Notes under the pieces: model-generated | The model's input: the letters and a program-made list of their open reading frames with translations, nothing else | Told to the model about the DNA's origin: nothing | Database searches by the model: none | DNA from: Jannaschia donghaensis | Lineage (GTDB): Bacteria > Pseudomonadota > Alphaproteobacteria > Rhodobacterales > Rhodobacteraceae | Assembly (NCBI RefSeq): GCF_001403795.1 | Contig: NZ_CXSU01000011.1 | Location: 557,945-621,944, forward strand | DNA: 64,000 nucleotides | Direction: 5' to 3' | Shown: positions 7,981 through 16,996 of the stretch, piece by piece | Layout: the number at the start of each line of letters is the position of its first letter | How positions within the stretch are numbered: position 1 is the stretch's first letter | Program-made: the position numbers and the translations under genes

Positions 7981-9597
7981 CGCTATGGGCCGAGGCTGCG
8001 TGAAAACTTCGGAGTATTGTATGCTCTTGCCAAAAGGCAGGAGTGAGCATGGCGGGATCTATTGAGGGTGTCGGTCGAGACCAGGTATCGCTGTTTCCGC
8101 AGCGACTGGAGGACCGGGTCGACGAAGAACAGCCGGTTCGAGTCATCGATCTCTTCGTCGAGGATATTGACCTTGTCGGGCTTGGGTTCGAACGGACCTC
8201 CGCCGGGCGGACGGGACGGCCGGACTATCATCCTGGCGTCTTGCTCAAGCTGTTCCATCTACGGCGACCTGAACCGCATTCCGTCGAGCCGACGCTCGGA
8301 GCGCGAGGCCGGTCGGAATGTCGAACTGATGCGGCTGACCGGTCGGCTGGCTCCCGACCACAAGACGATCGCGGACTTCCGGCGCGACAACGGTTCGGCG
8401 ATCCGGCGTAGTTGCGCGGCATTCGTCGATCTGTGCCGCCGGATAGACGTCCTCAAGGGCGACTGCGTCGCGATCGACAGCAGCAAGTTCAAGGCGGTAA
8501 ACAGCCGCGATCGGAACTTCACGAAGGGCAAGATCGCCAGTCGGCTCGCGCATCTCGAAGCGAGCGTCGAGCGCTACATCGACGAGATAGTTTGTATCGA
8601 TCGCCAAGGGGAAGGTGAAGAACGGGCCGAAAAGGGCGACAATCTCGGTCGGCGCTACGCGCGTGTCCAGAAGGAGGTCCAACGCCTGCAAGCGATGGAA
8701 CGCGCGCTGGAGGACGCTCCCGACGGGCAGATATCTCTGACCGAACCGGGTGCCCGTGCCATGGCGACCAGCGCAAAGAACAGCGGCATGGTCGGTTACA
8801 ACGTCCAGGCCGCCGTGGATACCGAGACCCATCTGATCGTCATCCACGACGTCACAAATCACCGGCACGACCGCGACCAGCTCGCGGCCATGGCCAAAGC
8901 CTCGGAAGCAGCGCTCTGCCGCGACGAGATGAGCGCGATCGCCCACAAGGGCTACTTCAGCAGCGTAGAGATCCTCGCCTGCTAGGAGGCGGGTTATCGT
9001 CACGACGGTTCCCCGCCCTGAGACCTCCGGCAACCGGAAGAAGGGCATGTATGTGAAGGCCGACCTCGCATACGACGCGGAGGCTAACCCTTATCACCGT
9101 CCGGGCGGCGAAGAATTGACCTATCGCTCCACGACGGAGGAGGACGGTCTGCAGTAGCGTCGCTACCGGACGAAGGCGTGCCGGGACTGCCCGCCAAGTA
9201 TCGCTGCTCCACCGGCAAGGAACGCCGGATCACCCGTTGGGAACACGAGCACCTGGTGGAGGAGATGCAAAGGCGGATCAACAGTGGCGGGGGACGGATG
9301 CGGCTCCGACGTGCCACCGTCGCGCACCCATTCGGCACGATCAAGGCGTGGATGGGCGCGACACAGTTCCAGATCCGACGCTTGAAGGGCGTCAGAACCG
9401 AGATGGCGCTGCAGATTCTGGCTTACGACATCAAGCGAATGCTCTTGCTGATGGGAACGAGAGGCCTGATGGCGGCGCTATCAGGCTGACAGGATGGCAG
9501 AACTCGCGCCTCGGAGCCCAGACCCATCTGCAGCAAAGAACTGACATCCACCACGCCAATCAGCTCGGTGTTTCCACACAGCTTCGGCCCATAGCGG
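7981..9597 (+). mobile_element. Degenerate IS1182-family element
   Basis: Terminal inverted repeats are clear: CGCTATGGGCCGAGGCTGCG at 7981-8000 matches the reverse complement of the right end at 9570-9597, with a few differences. The interior is a broken IS1182 transposase. It lies between the toxin-antitoxin pair and the carotenoid locus. Confidence 0.8.
8043..9489 (+). pseudogene. IS1182-family transposase, frameshifted
   Basis: The protein starts MSMAGSIEGVGRDQVSLFP and shifts frame near 8258 (expected KLFIYGDLNRIPSSRRSERE). It then continues through VELMRLTGRLAPDHKTIADF, the DSSKFKAVNSRDRNFTKGK block and MVGYNVQAAVDTETHLIV to a stop at 8983. A second shift near 9010 and a stop near 9156 precede the C-terminal block EEMQRRINSGGGRMRLRR and HPFGTIKAWMGATQF. 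Order and motifs match IS1182 transposases; at least two frameshifts and two stops make it inactive. Confidence 0.85.
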
Positions 9598-9753
9598 AGA
9601 TTTGAGCTACGACGATCCGAATGAAAAAGCGGACACAACCAAACGGAGGGATCGCTGGCAAAGCGGGCTTCTGCCGCGCTGCACGCGAAGGTCTGTTCAA
9701 CACCGATTAGATCGGCAAACGGTCCGGGATAAACGCTTGTGCCGGGGTCGACG

Positions 9754-10665
9754 CTACATCGGCTCGGGCGCGCACAGATCCCGCATCTTGCGTCGGTGCG
9801 GACGGCTGAGGGGAACGAGCAGGCCGGTATCGGTGCGGCAGGCATAGCGGTCGCCGTCGCGGTTCACGCCGGCGAGGTGGGCCTCTGCGATCCAGTGCGA
9901 GCGGTGGACCTGATGCCCGCGCGCGCCGAGTTCCTCGACGGCGCGGCCGAAGGAATAGAGGATCAGCGTGTCGCCGAGCGTCGTGTAAACGCGCAGATAG
10001 TGTAGCTCGGCGGTGAGCGCGACGAGGTCGCGGCCAAGATGCTTCGGCAACCTCTGCCAAAACTCGGACGCTGGGTCAGGCGGCTCGGACGGTGCGGCGG
10101 ACTTCGGGGCTCGCGCGATCACGCCGTCGAGCCTAAGCAGCCGCGAGGCGTTGAGCCCTCCCCAGACGAGGATCGAGGCCGGAAGGAAGGACGCGAACTC
10201 GGTCACCAGCTGGCGGGTGACGGGCTCGCCGGTTTCCTTTACCGTATCGGCGACGGCGAAGATCTGGTCGAACACGAGTGCGATGGGCGTGAACAGCGCG
10301 GCGCCGATCACGCCGGAGAGGCCGATCTGCACCCAGGCGTGAAGGCGGCTGACGATTCTGATGCGCGACAGCGCCATCTGCGCCGTCTGCAAAAGGGCGA
10401 GTGGGATCATGACATGCGCCGTCCAGAACAAAAGCCGGGCGGGCAGCCCCAGGCCGCGCGATGGTCCAGGGTCAAGCGCCGTGAAGACTGCAGTCAGCAG
10501 GAGGCCCGCCACAACGAGAAAGGCCAGCCACGATTCCCGCGGGTTCCAGCCGCCCGCGAGGTCGCGCGTGGCTGGCTTTGCATGACCCGCCCGGTGCGGC
10601 GGGGCAGCACGCGCGTTTCGCAGATCGCCTGCGGACTGAAGGTCGACATCGGCATCGTTACGCAT
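9754..10665 (-). CDS. Membrane-bound LytTR-type transcriptional regulator next to carotenoid genes
   Basis: 303 residues. An N-terminal hydrophilic stretch is followed by about four membrane helices (residues about 45-180; LAFLVVAGLLLTAVFTAL, LLFWTAHVMIPLALL and others). A LytTR DNA-binding domain follows at about 205-300 (LVALTAELHYLRVYTTLGD, HQVHRSHWIAEAHLAGV, LVPLSRPHRRKMRD). The start has an excellent AGGAGGACAGG site. It lies divergent to crtY across a 309-bp intergenic region containing paired TGCACGA-type repeats about 21 bp apart, the spacing expected for LytTR boxes. It probably senses a signal in the membrane and controls carotenoid synthesis; the signal is unknown. Confidence 0.85.
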   Translation of the reverse strand: MRNDADVDLQSAGDLRNARAAPPHRAGHAKPATRDLAGGWNPRESWLAFLVVAGLLLTAVFTALDPGPSRGLGLPARLLFWTAHVMIPLALLQTAQMALSRIRIVSRLHAWVQIGLSGVIGAALFTPIALVFDQIFAVADTVKETGEPVTRQLVTEFASFLPASILVWGGLNASRLLRLDGVIARAPKSAAPSEPPDPASEFWQRLPKHLGRDLVALTAELHYLRVYTTLGDTLILYSFGRAVEELGARGHQVHRSHWIAEAHLAGVNRDGDRYACRTDTGLLVPLSRPHRRKMRDLCAPEPM

Positions 10666-10826
10666 CCTGTCCTCCTAGCACGGCAACCGGTCCCGAGCGA
10701 TATCGTGAGATGAGACGACCCCGCAGGTGCCGGGTGGGACACGTCGCAATTCGTCCTGAGGGCGCACCAAACTCCCTGGCACCGATCTGCCGAACATTGC
10801 GCCTGCATCCGCGCGTTCCACCCTGT

Positions 10827-10908
10827 TTGCACGAACGACCGCTCCCTTGCACCAGTGGCGTCCCAAGGCGGCGCGGGCGCTCGTGCAGTGGGGCGGGCGT
10901 CCCGTGCA
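10827..10908. promoter_or_regulatory. Two LytTR-type direct-repeat pairs upstream of crtY
   Basis: On plus, TTGCACGAACG at 10827 and TTGCACCAGTG at 10847 are 20 bp apart. On minus, TGCACGA (10887-10881) and TGCACGG (10908-10902) are 21 bp apart. The two pairs face each other between the LytTR gene and crtY. Pairs of about 9-bp repeats two helical turns apart are the known form of LytTR binding sites. Binding is inferred. Confidence 0.65.
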
Positions 10909-10974
10909 GGATCGATTGAGCGAACACGGCCTCGCAGAGCAGGCCAGATGGATCACTGTGTCCCCGGAGGCCAT

Positions 10975-12198
10975 ATGGAAACGCAGAACGATCCGCACCG
11001 CCCGACCGTCCCACAGAACGATGCAGATATCGTTGTCGTCGGCGCGGGGCTTGCCGCCGCGATCCTCGCGCTGCGGCTGGCGGCTCTGTCAGTGCCGCCT
11101 CGGATCTTGCTGCTCGAGGCGTCGGACACCCCTTTCGGCGACAAGACCTGGTCGTTCCAGCGCACGGATGTCGCGCCAGGTGTCGAGGCCTGGCTCGACC
11201 ATGCCATCGCCGCCGAATGGCCCACCCAGACGGTGCGCTTTGCCGACCTCAGACGCGAGATCGCGACCGGCTACGCCTCGATCACATCGGCCTCGATCGC
11301 CCGCGCCGTCGCGGCGACGGGGCACATCACGGTGCGATCCGGCGCGCGCGCCACGCGCCTGACCCCGACCGAAGTCGTTCTGGACGGCGGCGCGCGGATC
11401 GCGGCGCGCTGCGTGATCGACGCGCGCGGCCATGCCCCGGGTGCCGCGATGCGGACGGCCTATCAGAAGTTCGTGGGCCTCAGGGTCCGCTTGGCTGCGC
11501 CGCACGGCATCGCCGCGCCGGTGATCATGGACGCCTCGGTGCCGCAGATCGACGGGTTCCGTTTCGTTTATCTGCTGCCGTTCTCGACCCGGGACATCAT
11601 GATCGAGGACACGCGCTACGCCGATGGCGCGGCGCTGGACGTCGATGCCATCGAAGCCGCGATCCACGCCTATGCTGCGGCTCATGGCTGGACCGTCGAG
11701 GCCATCCTGCAACGCGAGACCGGGGTGCTGCCCGTCGTGCTGGGCTTCGACCGTCACGCCTTTTGGGCGGGGGCGAGCGACGTTCCAAAGATCGGGATGC
11801 GCGGCGCGTTCTTCCATTCGACCACCGGCTATTCGCTGCCCGACGCCGTGCGCGTCGCCGACCTGGTGGCCGACGCCTGGCCCATCGGCAGCGCGGCGCT
11901 CGCCGATCTGCTGCACGACCACGCCCGCCGCCGCGCGCCGCGCCAGGCCTTCTACCGGTTTCTGAACCGGATGCTGTTCCACGGTGCAGCGCCCGAGAAC
12001 CGGCATCTGGTGATGCAGAAATTCTACCGCCTGCCGCGCCCGACCATTGAGCGGTTCTATGCCGGGCGCACGAGCGTGTTCGACATCCTTCGCATCCTGT
12101 CTGGCCGCCCGCCGATCCCGATTCACCGCGCCCTGCGCTGCATCCCCGAGCGGGCGCCGCGCGGCCCCGGGCCCGAGCAGCCGGAGGCGATCCAATGA
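10975..12198 (+). CDS. crtY: Lycopene beta-cyclase
   Basis: 407 residues with an N-terminal FAD-binding dinucleotide fold (IVVVGAGLAAAILALRL, GAGLAA at residues 23-28). Family signatures include PFGDKTWSFQ, FRFVYLLPFSTRDIMIEDT, GMRGAFFHSTTGYSLPDAV and KFYRLPRPTIERFYAG. It cyclises both ends of lycopene to beta-carotene. The frame is open upstream, but the ATG at 10975 is chosen because GGAGG lies six bases before it and because the fold begins right after. It is the first gene of crtY-crtI-crtB; its TGA overlaps the crtI ATG. Confidence 0.95.
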   Translation: METQNDPHRPTVPQNDADIVVVGAGLAAAILALRLAALSVPPRILLLEASDTPFGDKTWSFQRTDVAPGVEAWLDHAIAAEWPTQTVRFADLRREIATGYASITSASIARAVAATGHITVRSGARATRLTPTEVVLDGGARIAARCVIDARGHAPGAAMRTAYQKFVGLRVRLAAPHGIAAPVIMDASVPQIDGFRFVYLLPFSTRDIMIEDTRYADGAALDVDAIEAAIHAYAAAHGWTVEAILQRETGVLPVVLGFDRHAFWAGASDVPKIGMRGAFFHSTTGYSLPDAVRVADLVADAWPIGSAALADLLHDHARRRAPRQAFYRFLNRMLFHGAAPENRHLVMQKFYRLPRPTIERFYAGRTSVFDILRILSGRPPIPIHRALRCIPERAPRGPGPEQPEAIQ

Positions 12199-13694
12199 AG
12201 GATCTGGCCCAAGTCGCCCGCACCGCCGCCGTGATCGGGTCCGGTTTCGGCGGGTTGGCCCTCGCCATCCGGCTGCAGAGTGCGGGCGTCGCCACGACCT
12301 TGTTCGAGGCGCGCGACAAGCCGGGGGGCCGCGCCTATGTCTATCGCGATGCGGGCTTCACATTCGACGCGGGGCCCACGGTCATCACCGACCCGGACTG
12401 TCTGGAACAACTCTGGGCGCTTAGCGGGCGGCGCATGGCCGACGACGTCGACCTGATCCCCGTCGATCCTTTCTATCGGCTGTGCTGGGAGGACGGGACG
12501 CGGTTCGACTACTGCGCCGACCAGGCCGGGATCGACGCGCAGATCGACGCGATCTCGCCCGGCGACGTCGCAGGCTACCGCCGCCTGCTGGCCTATTCCG
12601 AAGATCTCTACCGCGAGGGCTACGAGAAGCTGGGGACGGTGCCGTTCCAGAGCTTCTGGTCCATGGCCAAGGTCGCGCCGACGCTGATGCGCCTCGACAG
12701 TCATCGCAGCGTCTATGCTAAGGTCTCGGAATTCATCCGCGACGAAAAGCTGCGCCAGGCCTTCAGCTTCCACACGCTGCTGGTGGGCGGGAACCCGTTC
12801 TCGACCTCGTCGATCTATGCCCTGATCCACGCGCTCGAACGCAAGGGCCGCGTCTGGTTCGCGCGCGGCGGGACGGGGTCGCTGGTGGCGGCGATGGTGC
12901 GCCTCTTCGAGGATCTGGGCGGCACGCTGCGGCTGAACGCGCCCGTCGACCGGATCGCCACGGCGGGCACGCGGGCCACCGGCGTCGTCGTGGACGGGGT
13001 CTTCCTGCCCTTCGACGAGATCGCGTCGAACGCCGATATCGTGCACACTTATCGCCGCCTTCTGCGCGGTACCGCGCGGGGCGCGGCCAAGACGCGGTCG
13101 CTGGAGCGCAAGAGCTATTCGATGTCGCTCTTCGTGGTCTATTTCGGTTTGGCGGCCGAGCATCCGGACCTTGCCCATCACATGGTGCTCTTCGGGCCGC
13201 GCTACCGCGCGCTTCTGGCCGATATCTTCGGCGCGGCGCATCTGAGCGAGGATTTCTCGCTCTACCTCCACGCACCCAGTGTCACTGATCCGTCGATGGC
13301 GCCACGGGGGCATTCGGCCTTCTACGCGTTGTCGCCGGTGCCGCATCTGGGCACCGCCGAGATCGACTGGGACGAGGTCGGACCGCTCTACCGCGACCGG
13401 ATCCTGGCCTATCTTGAGGCGCGGCACATCCCGGGCCTGCGCCGCGACCTGGTAACGGTGCGCCATTTCACGCCCTTCGACTTCCGCGACGAGCTGAACG
13501 CGCATCTGGGCAGCGCCTTCTCGATCGAGCCGCTGCTGACCCAAAGCGCCTGGTTCCGCCCGCATAACCGCGACGACGTTATCGAGAACCTCTACGTCGT
13601 GGGTGCCGGTACCCATCCCGGGGCGGGCATCCCCGGTGTCGTCGGATCGGCAAAGGCCACGGCAGGTCTGATGCTGGACGGGGTGGTCGCGTGA
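12195..13694 (+). CDS. crtI: Phytoene desaturase
   Basis: 499 residues, the usual length. The N-terminus has the FAD motif AVIGSGFGGLALAIRLQSAG (GSGFGG at 15-20), followed by PGGRAYVYRD and FDAGPTVITDP. The C-terminus has VGAGTHPGAGIPGVVGSAKA, the carotenoid oxidoreductase signature. It performs the successive desaturations of phytoene to lycopene. The gene is coupled to crtY by ATGA and to crtB by GTGA overlaps. Confidence 0.97.
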   Translation: MKDLAQVARTAAVIGSGFGGLALAIRLQSAGVATTLFEARDKPGGRAYVYRDAGFTFDAGPTVITDPDCLEQLWALSGRRMADDVDLIPVDPFYRLCWEDGTRFDYCADQAGIDAQIDAISPGDVAGYRRLLAYSEDLYREGYEKLGTVPFQSFWSMAKVAPTLMRLDSHRSVYAKVSEFIRDEKLRQAFSFHTLLVGGNPFSTSSIYALIHALERKGRVWFARGGTGSLVAAMVRLFEDLGGTLRLNAPVDRIATAGTRATGVVVDGVFLPFDEIASNADIVHTYRRLLRGTARGAAKTRSLERKSYSMSLFVVYFGLAAEHPDLAHHMVLFGPRYRALLADIFGAAHLSEDFSLYLHAPSVTDPSMAPRGHSAFYALSPVPHLGTAEIDWDEVGPLYRDRILAYLEARHIPGLRRDLVTVRHFTPFDFRDELNAHLGSAFSIEPLLTQSAWFRPHNRDDVIENLYVVGAGTHPGAGIPGVVGSAKATAGLMLDGVVA

Positions 13695-14632
13695 CCGGGG
13701 CCGCCCTGCGGGCCGCGCGGGCCGACATCGCCCATGGATCGCGCAGCTTTGCGTTGGCCGCCCGGCTGCTGCCGCCCGGCATACGGGACGACGCGGTCCT
13801 GCTTTACGCGTGGTGCCGGCACTGCGACGATGCGATCGATGGCCAGACCTTTGGTGGTGCGATGGCGACCGTCCCGGACGCGGCGGCCCGGCTCTCCACC
13901 CTGCGCCGCCTTACGACGAAAGCGCTGGCCGGGGACCCCGCGCCCCGTGTCTTTGCCGGGCTGGCGGAGGTCTGCGCGCGGGCGGACATTCCCGCGCTCC
14001 ACCCGCAGGCGCTGCTCGATGGCTTCGCGATGGACGTCGCGGGCCGCCCGTTCGAGACGATGGGCGACACGCTCGACTATTGCTACCACGCGGCGGGCGT
14101 GATCGGAGTAATGATGGCGATGGTCATGGGCGTGCGCGCGGCCCCGGCGCTGGATCGGGCCAGCGACCTCGGCATCGCGTTCCAGCTGACCAACATCGCC
14201 CGCGACGTGGTCGAGGATGCCGGCGCCGGGCGTTGCTATCTGCCTGCGCGGCTGCTGGACGCGCATGGGCTGCGGGCGGGCGACCTGACCGATCCCGCTG
14301 CCTGGCCCCGCGCCCGGGCCGCCGCCATCGACCTGCTGGACGTGGCCGAGCGATACTATGCCTCGGGGCGCACTGGGCTGGCCGATCTGCCGCCGCGCTG
14401 CACATGGGGCATCGCCGCCGCGCGGCGCATCTATCGCGGGATCGGGGCCGAGATCCGGCGTGCCACGCCCGGATCTTGGGCGGCCCGGGTCGCCGTTCCC
14501 GCCTGGCGCAAGGGGGCGCTCGCGGCCGTCGCGATGGCCGACGGGGCCCGCGCCCGTCGCGCCACCCCGGCCGCCCGCGATCAGCTCTGGTCGCGGCCCG
14601 GCCACGGAGCGTTCGACGATCCGTCGTCCTGA
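13691..14632 (+). CDS. crtB: Phytoene synthase
   Basis: 313 residues starting at a GTG that overlaps the crtI stop. It has the two aspartate-rich motifs of squalene/phytoene synthases: WCRHCDDAID (residues 41-50) and NIARDVVEDAGAGRCYLP. It condenses two geranylgeranyl diphosphates into phytoene. The last 52 bp overlap the 3' end of crtZ on the opposite strand, so the two carotenoid transcripts converge inside coding sequence. Confidence 0.96.
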   Translation: MTGAALRAARADIAHGSRSFALAARLLPPGIRDDAVLLYAWCRHCDDAIDGQTFGGAMATVPDAAARLSTLRRLTTKALAGDPAPRVFAGLAEVCARADIPALHPQALLDGFAMDVAGRPFETMGDTLDYCYHAAGVIGVMMAMVMGVRAAPALDRASDLGIAFQLTNIARDVVEDAGAGRCYLPARLLDAHGLRAGDLTDPAAWPRARAAAIDLLDVAERYYASGRTGLADLPPRCTWGIAAARRIYRGIGAEIRRATPGSWAARVAVPAWRKGALAAVAMADGARARRATPAARDQLWSRPGHGAFDDPSS

Positions 14633-15102
14633 AGCCGCTGGTTCGCGCGCAGCTCGGCGCGCAACCGCGCGACCGGCGGCACGAACACGAAGCCGAAGGC
14701 GACACAGCCGTCCCGGTCGCGCACGGCGTGGTGCAGGCGATGGGCCTGGTAGATGCGGCGCAGGTAGCCGCGCCGAGGCACGTGGCGGAACGGCCAGCGG
14801 TGATGCACCAGCCCGTCATGGACACAGAAATAGATCACGCCGTAGACGCAGAGCCCGACCGCAACCCACCAGAGCGGCGAGGCGACCGTCGCCCCCGCCC
14901 AGAACAGCCCCATCGAGAGCCCCGCGAAGATCAGCGAATAGAGATCGTTGCGCTCCAGAGCGCCGCGGCGCGGCTCGTGGTGGGATTTGTGCCACCGCCA
15001 GCCGGGACCGTGCATCACGACACGGTGGATCCACGCGGCGGCAAGCTCGGTCGCCACTACAGTGACGCAGACGATGAATACGGGAAGAAGGATAGCGGTC
15101 AT
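14581..15102 (-). CDS. crtZ: Beta-carotene hydroxylase
   Basis: 173-residue membrane protein with the histidine clusters of the fatty-acid-hydroxylase superfamily (HRVVMHGPGWRWHKSHHE, FCVHDGLVHHRW, YQAHRLHH), which bind a diiron centre. It adds hydroxyl groups at the 3 and 3' carbons of beta-ionone rings, so with crtW it can give astaxanthin-type products. Start at ATG 15102 overlaps the crtW stop (ATGA). The C-terminal tail is encoded over the 3' end of crtB. Confidence 0.94.
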   Translation of the reverse strand: MTAILLPVFIVCVTVVATELAAAWIHRVVMHGPGWRWHKSHHEPRRGALERNDLYSLIFAGLSMGLFWAGATVASPLWWVAVGLCVYGVIYFCVHDGLVHHRWPFRHVPRRGYLRRIYQAHRLHHAVRDRDGCVAFGFVFVPPVARLRAELRANQRLQDDGSSNAPWPGRDQS

Positions 15103-15821
15103 TGCATGTCTCCGGTCTGGTGCCGTGCCCCCGGCAGGCGCCACCAGGGCACCCAGGGCATCGCGTGGTGGGCATGGTGGTGGCCGAAGTGAAAGCAGGT
15201 CAGCAGCGAGACCGGCCAGGAGAAGCCGGCGCTGCGCGCCCGGTGCGCGTCGGCGAAGGGTGCCGCCTCGTGCCGGTGCGGCAGGTAGGTGCCGAAATAG
15301 AACAGCTGCGCCGAGGACAGGATCGCGGGCAGCGCCCAGAACGGCAGCATCAGCGGCGCGCGCGGCCCGAGCAGCCAGGCCAGAGCCACCGAAGCCACCG
15401 CGAGCACCGCGAACTGCCGCCAGCCGAAATAGTGCCGGAAGAACCGCAGATACCAGGGCCAGAAGGCGTCCGGGTGGTCCGGGTCGAAATCCGGGTCGCG
15501 CGCCGTGCCGGAGTGGCGGTGGTGCGCGCGGTGTTCGCGCGCCAGTGCGTCGAAGTCGAACCCGGCATAGAGCGCGACGCAGACCTGCCCGACGACGCGG
15601 TTCAGACTCGGTCGACCCGGTGCCAGCGTGCCGTGGATCGCGTCATGCGCCACGATGAAGAGCCCGACGAACAGCCAGCATTGCACAGCTACGACAAGGG
15701 GTGCCACGGGCCACCACGCGGTCCAATCCACGACGAACAGCGCGGCAAAGGTCAGCCCCGCCCAAGCCCCGCCGATCAGCGCGGCGAGACCGAGGCCGAT
15801 AGCAGCGTCGCCCCGGCTCAT
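15099..15821 (-). CDS. crtW: Beta-carotene ketolase
   Basis: 240 residues with the CrtW histidine motifs HDAIHG, HRAHHRHSG and FHFGHHHAHH and several membrane helices. It adds 4-keto groups to beta-ionone rings, giving echinenone and canthaxanthin, or astaxanthin together with CrtZ. Its ATG overlaps the stop of the ABC permease gene upstream and its stop overlaps crtZ, placing it inside one translationally coupled operon. Confidence 0.95.
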   Translation of the reverse strand: MSRGDAAIGLGLAALIGGAWAGLTFAALFVVDWTAWWPVAPLVVAVQCWLFVGLFIVAHDAIHGTLAPGRPSLNRVVGQVCVALYAGFDFDALAREHRAHHRHSGTARDPDFDPDHPDAFWPWYLRFFRHYFGWRQFAVLAVASVALAWLLGPRAPLMLPFWALPAILSSAQLFYFGTYLPHRHEAAPFADAHRARSAGFSWPVSLLTCFHFGHHHAHHAMPWVPWWRLPGARHQTGDMQ

Positions 15822-16996
15822 AGCAGCATCCTGCGGCGCGAGAGCAGCACCGCGCCGCCGGTGCCCAGGACCGCAAGCAGGGCCAGCGCAGACACCGGGG
15901 CGGAAAGTTCAGACAGGGTAAGGCCGCGCGCAAGCAAGCCCTGGTAGAGGTCCACCGCCCAGGCGTTCGGCGCCACTGCTCCGATGTCGCGCAGCCAGCC
16001 CGGCATCAGGAATCGCGGCACCATCGAGCCGCCGAGCGCCGAGAAGAGCAGGACCAGAAAGGTGGACACCGCCTGCGCTTGCGCTCGCGTCCGGCAGGCG
16101 GTCGCGCAGAGCAGGCCGAACCCCGCCGCAGCCGCCGCCGCCAGTGCGGTCGCCACGGCCCAGCCCGGCAGATGCGCCATGACGGGGACGTCGTAGACCA
16201 GCGCGGCGACCGCGAAGACCGCCGCGGTCTGCAATGCGCCCTGCGCGGTCAGGAACAGGGCCGTGCCCCACACCACCACGTCGATGCCGCCCGGACCGGC
16301 GGCAAAGCGGTCGAGGATGCCGCTCTCGCGCGCATCGATCAGGCCGTTCGCCCCCTGCGTCGCGGAAAAGAGGAGGAACATGAAGGCGATGGCGCCGGCG
16401 TAATAGATCACGGCCGGGTCGGGCGCGCCGGCCTCTCCGACCGTCTCAATCACGGTCAGATCGGGTGCTCCGGCCTTGTCCCGGGGCAACGCCGCGCGGG
16501 CGGCGTCCAGCCGGGCCAATTGCGGGTCCGTAAGCGGGCCGATAATCGCTTCCAGCCCCGCCGCGTGCCTCTCCAGCAAAATGTCGGGTGCCGCCTGTGC
16601 CAAGGCCGCGCGCGTCCGCCCGTCGAGCACCGCGCCCGCCATCGGCTTGGCCGGATCCACGAGGATCGTTAGCGGCGCCGCGTCCAGCCGCGTCAGCGCA
16701 CCGCGCCCCAGCAATCCCGCGTCCAGCCCCCCCTCGGCGATGGCGATTCTCAGGGCGGCCTCGGTGGCATGGGTCGTGACGGTCAGCGCGGGCGCGGCGC
16801 GCAGGGCGGCCTCAATCGGGGCAACCGGCGCGGTGGCGGCCAGGCCGATATGCAGATGCGGCTCGCCGCCGCTGGCGGTCGCGAAGATCGAGGCGAAGAC
16901 AACATAGATCGCGGGGGGCAGCAGCAAGAGCATCGCAAGCGCGCCGCGGTCGCGCAGAAGCGTAAGCGCCAGCATGCGGACGATGGCGAGGGTCAT
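15818..16996 (-). CDS. ABC-2 type exporter permease in the carotenoid operon
   Basis: 392 residues. The first helix (MLALTLLRDRGALAMLLLLPPAIYV, hydrophobic part after RDRG) is followed by a long extracytoplasmic region of about 180 residues. Five or so helices follow, with the ABC-2 pattern (FLLFSATQGANGLIDARESG, STFLVLLFSALGGSMVPRFLMP, and AVDLYQGLL). It pairs with the ATPase encoded upstream by an ATGA overlap and is followed by crtW, also overlapping. It likely exports something connected with the carotenoid pathway or outer membrane. The substrate is unknown. Confidence 0.85.
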   Translation of the reverse strand: MTLAIVRMLALTLLRDRGALAMLLLLPPAIYVVFASIFATASGGEPHLHIGLAATAPVAPIEAALRAAPALTVTTHATEAALRIAIAEGGLDAGLLGRGALTRLDAAPLTILVDPAKPMAGAVLDGRTRAALAQAAPDILLERHAAGLEAIIGPLTDPQLARLDAARAALPRDKAGAPDLTVIETVGEAGAPDPAVIYYAGAIAFMFLLFSATQGANGLIDARESGILDRFAAGPGGIDVVVWGTALFLTAQGALQTAAVFAVAALVYDVPVMAHLPGWAVATALAAAAAAGFGLLCATACRTRAQAQAVSTFLVLLFSALGGSMVPRFLMPGWLRDIGAVAPNAWAVDLYQGLLARGLTLSELSAPVSALALLAVLGTGGAVLLSRRRMLL

